From: Rouxiella sp. WC2420
GTDB lineage: Bacteria; Pseudomonadota; Gammaproteobacteria; Enterobacterales; Enterobacteriaceae
Length of the DNA: 64,000 nt
Assembly: GCF_041200025.1 (NCBI RefSeq)
Contig: NZ_CP165628.1
Location: 1,116,001 to 1,180,000, forward strand
Direction: 5' to 3'
A model generated the notes under the pieces. That model searched no databases. It was not told the origin of the DNA and worked only from the letters and a program-made list of their open reading frames with translations. A program made the translations under genes and the position numbers. Positions 48,957 through 56,635 of this stretch are shown piece by piece (within the stretch, counting starts at the first letter, position 1; the number at the start of each line of letters is the position of its first letter).

Positions 48957-50471
48957 ATGCAAGATTTTTTCCAATACCTCACGCTGCCGTATTTATGGCA
49001 GGGTGCGGTAATCGCCGTCGAACTGTTAGTCGGTGCTCTAACTGGGGGGATTATCATCGGATTTTTTCTGGCGCTCGCCAGCACTTCCCGTCATACGATA
49101 ATTCGCCTTCCGGTGCAGATTTACATCTATATTTTGCGCGGCACGCCGGTGCTGTTGCAGCTGATTTTGCTCTACAACGTGTTGCCGCAGTTTGGTCTAC
49201 GTTTTAGCCCATTTTCCAGCGCTTTATTGGCGATGATGATTAATGAAACGGCGTTTTGCGCCGAGATTATTCGCGGTGGTATCGTAGCCACCGATCGCAA
49301 CCAGCGCACCGCCGCGCAGGCATTTGGCTTTTCGCGCACCAAAGAAATGATCCACGTGGTTATTCCGCAGGCGTTGCGCGCCATTCTGCCGACGCTGGGC
49401 AATGAAGCTGTCGGATTGCTGAAATCCACCTCGCTGGCCTCCGTCGTCGGGGTTAATGAACTGACGATGCGTGGGCAAACCATCGTTTCGCAAAACTTTC
49501 TGTTTATTCCTGTGCTGGTTGCCTCTGGCGGCATTTATATGATCATGTCTTCAGGCCTTGCCGGTATCCAATACTGGCTTGAAAAGCATTTCAATCTTGA
49601 AGAACGGGCGCGGCGCGCGCGTCTGGTGAAAAACGCCGTCGAAGTGCCGATTGAGGAAACTCAGGCACTGCTGCCGAAACAGCATTGGGAAAGCAAAAAT
49701 GCCGCCGTGGTGCTGGATATAGAAAATCTGCTGGTGGAATACGCGGGCAAAGCGGTGCTAAAAGGGCTGACTTTAAAGGTTCGCCGTGGGGAAGTGGTGG
49801 TCCTGCTGGGCCGTTCCGGTTCCGGTAAAAGTACCTTGCTGAAATCCATTCTGGCGCTGACGCCGCGAGCCGGAGGCAGTATAGAAACAGAAGGTCACCT
49901 GATGGGCCGTGACGCGAAAGGGCAGCCGTTGGCCGAGCGCCTTTTGCCCGGCAATCGCGCCGACTCCGGGATTGGTATCGTATTTCAGCACTTTGCCTTG
50001 TTTGATCACATGACCGCGCTGCAAAACACGATGAGCATTCCCTTGCTGGTGCAGGGGATGCCAAAAGACGTGGCGCGGCTCAAGGCCAAAAGCGCGTTGA
50101 AGCTGGTCGGGCTCGAGAATTTTGAGGTGGCTTTACCACACGAACTTTCTGGAGGGCAACAGCAGCGGGTCGGGATCGCCCGTGCGCTGGCTGCCGAACC
50201 GCGTATTTTGCTGTTTGATGAACCGACCTCGGCGTTAGATCCTGAGCTGGTGCGCGAGGTCAATCAAACCATCCGTTCGCTGGCGAAAACGGGCATGACA
50301 CTGCTAATCAGCACTCATGACATCGCATTTGCCGCCACCGTCGCCGATCGCATTGTTTTCCTGCAAGACGGTGTGCTGGTGGAGGAGGGCGGGCCAGAAA
50401 TCTTGCAACATCCAACCACAACAGCGTTTTCCGCCTTCCTGCAACAGGAGCTGACTCATGAAAATAGCTGA
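48957..50471 (+). CDS. Fused ABC permease/ATP-binding protein, polar amino-acid type
   Basis: 504 residues. Residues ~1-225 form a HisM-type permease (5 TM; EAA loop in AAQAFGFSRTKEMIHVVIPQ). Residues ~245-500 form an ATPase with Walker A GRSGSGKST, signature LSGGQQQR, Walker B ILLFDEPTSALD and H-loop STHD. Fusion of both parts in one chain is uncommon; a homodimer would supply two permeases and two ATPases. Overlaps the next gene by 14 bp. Confidence 0.92.
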   Translation: MQDFFQYLTLPYLWQGAVIAVELLVGALTGGIIIGFFLALASTSRHTIIRLPVQIYIYILRGTPVLLQLILLYNVLPQFGLRFSPFSSALLAMMINETAFCAEIIRGGIVATDRNQRTAAQAFGFSRTKEMIHVVIPQALRAILPTLGNEAVGLLKSTSLASVVGVNELTMRGQTIVSQNFLFIPVLVASGGIYMIMSSGLAGIQYWLEKHFNLEERARRARLVKNAVEVPIEETQALLPKQHWESKNAAVVLDIENLLVEYAGKAVLKGLTLKVRRGEVVVLLGRSGSGKSTLLKSILALTPRAGGSIETEGHLMGRDAKGQPLAERLLPGNRADSGIGIVFQHFALFDHMTALQNTMSIPLLVQGMPKDVARLKAKSALKLVGLENFEVALPHELSGGQQQRVGIARALAAEPRILLFDEPTSALDPELVREVNQTIRSLAKTGMTLLISTHDIAFAATVADRIVFLQDGVLVEEGGPEILQHPTTTAFSAFLQQELTHENS

Positions 50472-51537
50472 TCACCATTTACAGGGCTTACCGCACGCTA
50501 TCGAGGCGCGCGAAAAGCTGGGCGAGGCGCTATTTCGCTACATGCTTGGCCAGCCCAAAGACTTGCCTGTAGGCGCAGACGATGCCAACGCCGCGGCTCT
50601 GCAACAATATCGACTGGTGCCGCGAGTCATGCGAGGTTGTCAGAGCCTGAATATCAGCAGCCAGCCGTTTAAGCGTCACTGGTCCGCTCCGTTGGCGGTC
50701 GGCGCATTCGCTGGCGATCGGGTATTTCATCCGCAAGGATTGCTGCCGATTGCACGGGTCTGCCAGCGATTGCAGCTGCCACTGTTTATTTCCGAAGAAA
50801 CCGTAACCCCGTTGGCAGATATTTGTGCTGAACACGATGACTGCTGGCTACAGCTGCGTGCCGCCGGGCCGGTGGATCGCATCTTGGATTTGATGGGTAA
50901 TGCCGCCGACTGCGGGGCGCAGGGGATTATTCTTACCGTGCTGGCACCGGTTCATCCGGTTAATGGCCTGCAACCGGGCGGGTTTTCGATTGGCGACGAG
51001 CTACTGCGTCGGGGTTGGAAAACTATCGGTTCGACGGCAGCGGGCGTGCATCCGCTACCCGCATTTCCTGCCTGGTCATGGCAAGAATTGGCAACCGTGA
51101 TTCAACACGCGACGGCTAAAGGTTTGAGCGTCATGGTTAAAGGCGTTCTGCATCCAGAGGACGCTATGTTGGCTACGCAATCTGGCGCACAGGCGCTGAT
51201 GGTATCAAATATCGGCCTGCGGCAAAGTGCGCGCTGGGTAACACCGGTTGAGTCGATGGCCCACATTGTTCCTGCTTTTACAGGTTTACTCGCAATTGAC
51301 GGTGGGATACGCAGCGGCGCGGACGTGCTGGTCGCGCGCAGCCTCGGAGCTGAGCTTGCGGTAATTGTCCGCCCGATAATCGCCGCTTTAGCCGCCGGTG
51401 GCGAACAGGCCGTTGAGTCTTTACTCTGCGGTTTAATCAATGAAATAACGGCTTTGTGCAGCTGGTGCGGGGTCAGCGATATCTGCGAGCTTAACGCGGA
51501 TTATGTAGCCATTATGGGAGCCAGTCATGAGCAGTAA
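50458..51537 (+). CDS. FMN-dependent alpha-hydroxy-acid oxidase-like protein lacking catalytic His
   Basis: 359 residues with the glycolate/lactate oxidase TIM barrel: RVMRGCQS near 57, VMVKGVLHPEDA (Lys228), AIDGGIRSGADVLVARSLGA (phosphate site). The catalytic motif SNHGGRQ is SNIGLRQ here (residues 250-256): the base His is Ile. Normal 2-hydroxyacid oxidation is therefore unlikely; another flavin reaction or a non-catalytic role is inferred. Overlaps both neighbours. Confidence 0.82.
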   Translation: MKIADHHLQGLPHAIEAREKLGEALFRYMLGQPKDLPVGADDANAAALQQYRLVPRVMRGCQSLNISSQPFKRHWSAPLAVGAFAGDRVFHPQGLLPIARVCQRLQLPLFISEETVTPLADICAEHDDCWLQLRAAGPVDRILDLMGNAADCGAQGIILTVLAPVHPVNGLQPGGFSIGDELLRRGWKTIGSTAAGVHPLPAFPAWSWQELATVIQHATAKGLSVMVKGVLHPEDAMLATQSGAQALMVSNIGLRQSARWVTPVESMAHIVPAFTGLLAIDGGIRSGADVLVARSLGAELAVIVRPIIAALAAGGEQAVESLLCGLINEITALCSWCGVSDICELNADYVAIMGASHEQ

Positions 51538-52477
51538 TCCTTTGGCATTACCGACTTTGCGCCTTAATCAGGGCGATGCCAGTGAGGCGCGAGTTTATTA
51601 CTGTGCGCATTTTATCGCTGAGAGCCTGGGCTTTTTTACCCGCGCAGGAGTGAAAATCGAATTCACTTCCGCCCAGTCCGGCGGCCACACCATTCAGGGA
51701 GGGCAGGTTCCGGCCGTTATCGCCGGAGAGGCTGATCTGACAATCGGTGGGCCGATGGTTATCATGAAAAATCACGAAGAAAACGGCCCGTTGCTTAAGT
51801 GTTTTTGTGCTGCGGTGGCCGGTAATCCGTGGTATTTGGCTGCCGCGAGTGCTCAGCCGGATTTTAGTTTTGCGTCGCTGCGCGGTTGCACGGTCATTGA
51901 CGTTGGCAATGTTGGCACTGCAACCCTTTGTTTTCGCTGGTTGTTGCGTCAGCAGGGCATCGGTGAAAACGAACTGGAGCTGATCCCCGGCAGTGGCAAT
52001 CCGCAGCAAGATTTTGCAGCGGTCGCCGCAGGTGAAATTGACTATGCCTTGCACTCGTTGCACGCACTGGCTCCAACTATCGCCAGCGGCCAACTTGCCG
52101 TAGTACAAAGCCTGTCGGCCGCAACCGGCCCGGTGCCTTGGAGCGCCTATATTGCCCGGCCAGAGATTATTGCTGCAAAACATCAGGCTTTTTCAGCCTT
52201 TACCTGTGCTATTGGTTGGGCCCTAAACTGGTTGCGCGAACAGTCAGCCGAGCAAGTGAGCCAGGTTATCGCGCCTTTCTATCCTGATTATCCTGCCGAA
52301 GGATTGATAGAAGCCGTCCGCGGCTATCAGGCCTCGCAGACTTTTGCTTCATCCACCCCGATCGCGGAACAAGATTTTCGCCACTTCTCGGACATTCTAC
52401 AGCAGGCAGGTTGGCTAAAGCAGGCTGCACCTTACGCCGCGCTGGTAGATAGCAGCTTAATAAAGGAGCAAAACTGA
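51527..52477 (+). CDS. NMT1/THI5-like binding protein without signal peptide
   Basis: 316 residues with an SsuA/ThiY/NMT1-type fold (RVYYCAHFIAESLGFFTRAG, IAGEADLTIGGPMVIMKNHE, LRGCTVIDVGNVGTATLCF). No signal peptide or lipobox: it begins MSSNPLALPTLRLNQGD. Either a cytoplasmic substrate-binding or enzyme-like member, as known for THI5-type proteins, or an export signal lost. Start fixed by overlap with the oxidase-like gene. Confidence 0.8.
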   Translation: MSSNPLALPTLRLNQGDASEARVYYCAHFIAESLGFFTRAGVKIEFTSAQSGGHTIQGGQVPAVIAGEADLTIGGPMVIMKNHEENGPLLKCFCAAVAGNPWYLAAASAQPDFSFASLRGCTVIDVGNVGTATLCFRWLLRQQGIGENELELIPGSGNPQQDFAAVAAGEIDYALHSLHALAPTIASGQLAVVQSLSAATGPVPWSAYIARPEIIAAKHQAFSAFTCAIGWALNWLREQSAEQVSQVIAPFYPDYPAEGLIEAVRGYQASQTFASSTPIAEQDFRHFSDILQQAGWLKQAAPYAALVDSSLIKEQN

Positions 52478-53859
52478 TGAAAACCTTGATTATCGGCGGA
52501 TTGTTGGTGACCGAAACCGGCGAGCTGCGGGCCGAACTGGCCATCGACAAGGGTAAAATTGTCGGTATTTTTGCGCCAGATTGCCTATTGCCGCAGGCCG
52601 ATGAGGTGATCGACGCCAGCGGGCTTATCGTGATGCCCGGTGCCATCGATGTACACACGCACTTTACCGGTTCGCACGATTTCCCCGAGCAGGAACTGCG
52701 CGAAGGAACACAGGGAGCGGCTGCGGGCGGCGTCACCACGGTGGTAGAAATGCCACATTCACTGCCGCCAGCCACTACGCTGGAGAATTTCACCTGGAAG
52801 CGCGGCCTGCTGGACGCCAATGTTACGGTGGATTTTGCCATGTGGGCCGGGTTGGACGGCAAAAATTTGCATCAGTTGGCGAGTCTGGATGCTGCCGGCG
52901 CGATCGCGTTTAAAGCCTTTTTATGCAGCGGCGATCCCGATGGCGGTGCCACTGACCCGAAAGGGCTGCCGCGCCTTGACGATGACGGCCTGCTGCGCGC
53001 TATGCAAACGTTGCGCGAGTTTGACGGATTGATCGGCATTCATTCCGAGAATCACGACATTCTGATCGGAGCAGGGGCTGAATTGCGCCGTGCCGGACGC
53101 AAAGATATTCGCGCCCACGCGCTGGCTGGCCCTGAAATTGCCGAGGTTGAGGCTGTCAATCGTGTGCTGACCATCGCCGAGGAGACCGGCGCGCGTTGTC
53201 ACATCGTACATGTCAGTTCGGCGCGGGCCGCAAAAAATATCGTCAAGGCTCGCGGCAGGGCGCGGGTCTCATTCGAAACCTGTCCTCATTATCTGATCCT
53301 TGATGAAGAAGATTTGGTGCGCATTGGCCCTAACGCGCGCTGCGGGCCGCCGATCCGCCCGCGTCCGGTTGTGGATGCGCTGTGGTCAGTGGTACTCGAC
53401 GGCGAGGTGGACATGTTGGCCTCGGATCACTGCCCATACCTGCCGGAACAAAAAGCGGCGGGCAACGAATCCATCTGGGATGCGGGCATGGGGCTGACCG
53501 GCGTTGAAACGCTGGGGCCAATGTTCTTTAGCGAAGGGCACGTCAAGCGAGGTCTTGGCTTGACGGAATTTGCCCGCATGACCGCCACGGGTCCGGCGAA
53601 AACTTTCGGCCTTTATCCACGAAAAGGGGCGATTAGGATAGGATCTGATGCCGATCTGGTGTTTTACAACCCACAGCAGGCCTGGACGGTAAAAGGTGCC
53701 GATTTTTACGGACTCGGCAAGTGGAGCGCGTTTGAGGGGCTGAACTGTCAGGGCAAGGTTGCGATGACGATGATCCGTGGGGTCATGGTTTATAAGGATG
53801 GCAAGACCCAGGTCGAGCCGGGCTTTGGGCAGTTTATCACCCGTGCGATAAGCCAATAA
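52477..53859 (+). CDS. Amidohydrolase, allantoinase/dihydropyrimidinase-like
   Basis: 460-residue metal-dependent cyclic amidohydrolase. Visible metal/active-site motifs: DVHTHF (His60, His62), IAFKAFLCSG (Lys ~148, carbamylated in relatives), IGIHSENHD (~188), CHIVHVSS (~246), DMLASDHCPY (Asp ~316). Opens cyclic amide rings such as allantoin, hydantoins or dihydropyrimidines. Stop/start overlap by one base with the previous gene. No other allantoin genes are present. Confidence 0.9.
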   Translation: MKTLIIGGLLVTETGELRAELAIDKGKIVGIFAPDCLLPQADEVIDASGLIVMPGAIDVHTHFTGSHDFPEQELREGTQGAAAGGVTTVVEMPHSLPPATTLENFTWKRGLLDANVTVDFAMWAGLDGKNLHQLASLDAAGAIAFKAFLCSGDPDGGATDPKGLPRLDDDGLLRAMQTLREFDGLIGIHSENHDILIGAGAELRRAGRKDIRAHALAGPEIAEVEAVNRVLTIAEETGARCHIVHVSSARAAKNIVKARGRARVSFETCPHYLILDEEDLVRIGPNARCGPPIRPRPVVDALWSVVLDGEVDMLASDHCPYLPEQKAAGNESIWDAGMGLTGVETLGPMFFSEGHVKRGLGLTEFARMTATGPAKTFGLYPRKGAIRIGSDADLVFYNPQQAWTVKGADFYGLGKWSAFEGLNCQGKVAMTMIRGVMVYKDGKTQVEPGFGQFITRAISQ

Positions 53860-53900
53860 TATCCAAACTATTCGTCCTGGAAAGGGCATCAGGAAGCATC

Positions 53901-54695
53901 ATGGCAGCAAAACAGGCGATAAAAAAAACGCTGGGCAAACAGTCTGCAAATAAAGCCGACGCCGAGGTGTCACCGCTGATGCAGGCCGCTGGCGAGGAGG
54001 GGGTTCAGTGGCAGGCGGCCAGACCTCGCACGCTGGTAGATCACGCGGTTGACGCCATTCTCTCTGCTGCGTCGCGCGGTTTGCTGCTGCCCGGCGATCG
54101 CGTTTCTGAACCGGATCTGGTGATGCGGCTGGGTATGAGTCGGGTGCCGATTCGTGAGGCGCTGCGCATCCTCGAGAGTCAGGGCATCGTCTCCAGCGAG
54201 CCGTATAAAGGTATTCGCCTGATGGATATTTCCCAGCAGCGGCTGGAGCAGATCATCGACGTGCGTATTCCGCTGGAAACGCTGGCTTGTCGTCGCGCGA
54301 TTGAGAACGGCCGCAACGGCAAGCTGCAAATTACCCGACTTGAGGCAAGCGTCAAAGAGCTGGAACTGATGATGCAGCGTGGAGATGTCTACGGTTTTGC
54401 CTCGGCGGATACCGATTTTCACCGCGTATTGTGCAGCTTCGCGGAAAACCCCGTGCTGAGCAATCTATGGGAATCGATAGCTCGCCAGCTCACAGTGATT
54501 TTCGGGCTATCAACAATGGGCAAATCCATGGCCGACATCGTAGAAGAGCATCGCCAATTAACTCAGGTTTTTGCAGCCGGAGATATTGCGCAAATGACTC
54601 AAGAAATTGAATTACACGTTCGCGTGCAGGCTTTGGACGTGGACTATCAGAAAATTATTGCTGACCGACGCCGGGCGGCGTCTGCGGCGGAATAA
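53901..54695 (+). CDS. GntR-family regulator, FadR/FCD subfamily
   Basis: 264 residues: ~50-residue Lys/Ala-rich N-terminal extension, GntR winged helix (ILSAASRGLLLPGDRVSEPD, RLGMSRVPIREALRILESQG) and helical FCD ligand domain with metal-binding Asp/His pattern (DTDFHRVLCSFAENP, VEEHRQLTQVFAAGD, ELHVRV). Probably represses the cluster through 47429-47450. Confidence 0.93.
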   Translation: MAAKQAIKKTLGKQSANKADAEVSPLMQAAGEEGVQWQAARPRTLVDHAVDAILSAASRGLLLPGDRVSEPDLVMRLGMSRVPIREALRILESQGIVSSEPYKGIRLMDISQQRLEQIIDVRIPLETLACRRAIENGRNGKLQITRLEASVKELELMMQRGDVYGFASADTDFHRVLCSFAENPVLSNLWESIARQLTVIFGLSTMGKSMADIVEEHRQLTQVFAAGDIAQMTQEIELHVRVQALDVDYQKIIADRRRAASAAE

Positions 54696-54710
54696 ATATA
54701 AGGTTAAGCC

Positions 54711-55829
54711 ATGAAAATAACAGATGTAGAAGCCTTTTATTTGCGGCTTCCCAATATTGAAGCGCGCACCGACAGCTCTCAGGATGCCCTGCTGATTAAA
54801 ATCACCACCGATGCGGGCGTGGTAGGCTGGGGCGAGGTCGATGGCAGTCCTTACGTCACTAAAGCGATTATTGAAGCACCTTATTCGCACACCATGGTCA
54901 CCGGTCTGAAATCTTTATTGATTGGCGAAAATCCGCTGGAGACTGGCCGCCTGTGGGCAAAAATGCATCGCGCGACAATTTATTACGGTCGTAATGGGGC
55001 CGTTATTCAGGCTATGGCGGGGATTGATATCGCGCTGTGGGATATTAAAGGTAAAGCGTTAGACAAGCCGATTGTTGAATTGCTGGGCGGAGCAATGCGC
55101 GATCGCATGCGCGTTTACTCCTCAAATATGTTCCAGTTCAGCATCGAAGATACCGTGGCGCGAGCTCGTCACGCTGTGGATACCGGGCATACCGGTGTTA
55201 AATTTGGCTGGGAACCGTTTGGCCTCGATGAAAAACGCGATATCGAATACGTAGAAGCCATCCGTCACGCGATAGGTGACGACGTTGATTTTATGCTCGA
55301 CGTTGGGCTGGCCTGGGATGCTAAAACCACCATTCGCCGCGCCCAGCTGTTTGAACCCTATCGTCTGTTCTGGATTGAAGAACCTTTGCATCCGGACGAC
55401 TATGCCGGATATGGCAAAGTTTCGCAGAGCTGTTCCCAACATATTGCGGCGGGGGAGGAAGAGTGCACGGTAGTCGGCTTCCAGCGACTGATCGACGAAG
55501 GGCAAATTGATATTGTTCAAATAGATGTGACGCGCACTGGATTTACTCAGGCGATGCAGATTGCGCAATATGCTCACAGCCGTGGCCGTAAAGTGTGTAA
55601 TCATAATTTCACTACCGATATTAATACCGCTGCGTCACTACATTTCCTTTGTGCGATTGAAAATGCCCTGGTAATGGAATATTGCGTGGAGCCGGGTGAA
55701 ATTAGTCGTTCATTGGCTAAAGAGCCGGTGAAAATTACCGATGGCTACGCCTTCCTGCCGTCGGGTCCGGGATTAGGCGTTGAACCAAGAATGGATATTA
55801 TCGAAAAGTTTCTAGTGAGAACGGCTTAA
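54711..55829 (+). CDS. Enolase-superfamily protein, mandelate racemase/muconate-lactonising type
   Basis: 372 residues: N-terminal capping domain and C-terminal barrel with metal ligands in FMLDVGLAWD (Asp ~193), WIEEPLHPDDY (Glu ~219) and AAGEEECT (Glu ~245), Asp in VQIDVTRTGFT (~268), His in VCNHNFTTD (~295). The usual KxK is here VKFGW, keeping one Lys. Likely a dehydratase or racemase acting on an acid intermediate; terminates the operon. Confidence 0.9.
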   Translation: MKITDVEAFYLRLPNIEARTDSSQDALLIKITTDAGVVGWGEVDGSPYVTKAIIEAPYSHTMVTGLKSLLIGENPLETGRLWAKMHRATIYYGRNGAVIQAMAGIDIALWDIKGKALDKPIVELLGGAMRDRMRVYSSNMFQFSIEDTVARARHAVDTGHTGVKFGWEPFGLDEKRDIEYVEAIRHAIGDDVDFMLDVGLAWDAKTTIRRAQLFEPYRLFWIEEPLHPDDYAGYGKVSQSCSQHIAAGEEECTVVGFQRLIDEGQIDIVQIDVTRTGFTQAMQIAQYAHSRGRKVCNHNFTTDINTAASLHFLCAIENALVMEYCVEPGEISRSLAKEPVKITDGYAFLPSGPGLGVEPRMDIIEKFLVRTA

Positions 55830-55892
55830 TGCCTTGTTTGTTATTATAAATTTGGGATTTTTTTAGCATTCTTTTTGCATTGACTCTTTATT

Positions 55893-55926
55893 GCGGCCCG
55901 CTATTTGTTGTGCGGGCCTTTTTTTA
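55893..55926 (+). terminator. Terminator of the catabolic cluster
   Basis: Stem GGCCCGC-N10-GCGGGCC followed by eight T. Confidence 0.92.
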
Positions 55927-56031
55927 TTACAGCTCTTGAGAGAATGTTTATGACTATTTTTTTGCCACCTACTTTCTATAATATTGCCAAGTGATAGGAT
56001 GTGGCTCACTTTTCTTAGTTGGGATTTTTCA

Positions 56032-56397
56032 ATGGCCAGGCTCGTCGCTTTCATTGCGGTATTACTGACTTTAACTTCTTATACAGCGTTTGCGGATACT
56101 CACTATAAATGCGTTTTGACCCACAGCATTCAGCGCCCGGATGGCGATGATTCGGCTGAAGTCCTGAATAAAGACGCCAGAGTCACTGATGCGGGGAATA
56201 CCTTTACCGTTTCGCCAGACGGAATGAAAACCATTACCAGCCCGGAGCTGATCGATATAATTGGGCAAAATAATCAGCCAATGAAGGCAGGGACGGCAAA
56301 TCATCTAATGTATATTCACGTTCAAAACAGCTTTGTGATTGCCAATGAAACCGAAGGCTATATTTACGCAGACTGTGTAAAAATAGACACCAAATAA
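56032..56397 (+). CDS. Small secreted hypothetical protein
   Basis: 121 residues with signal peptide (MARLVAFIAVLLTLTSYTAF, cleavage near ADT at 22) and two Cys in the mature part (HYKCVLTHS, YADCVKID) likely forming a disulfide. Not recognised. The ATG at 56032 follows TGGGATTTTTCA; the longer frame adds no signal-peptide logic. Confidence 0.7.
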   Translation: MARLVAFIAVLLTLTSYTAFADTHYKCVLTHSIQRPDGDDSAEVLNKDARVTDAGNTFTVSPDGMKTITSPELIDIIGQNNQPMKAGTANHLMYIHVQNSFVIANETEGYIYADCVKIDTK

Positions 56398-56635
56398 TAT
56401 GCCTGCCGCCTCAGCCCAATTCACCGGGGTTTGGGGCTAAAATCTTGCTGCTTGTTGCCCCATGGCTTAACTTTGCATTTTCCTTACTTATTCATAAATA
56501 GAAACATTACTCTTCGCCGTTTAGCACAGTTCTTATGGTCGGACTGAGCGATAAGCGTTATCCTTTCGCACTTTCTGTATCCCCGCATTTTTCGCATAAG
56601 CTCTGACGTTTGACAAGAAAGGTAATCCCCCGGTA

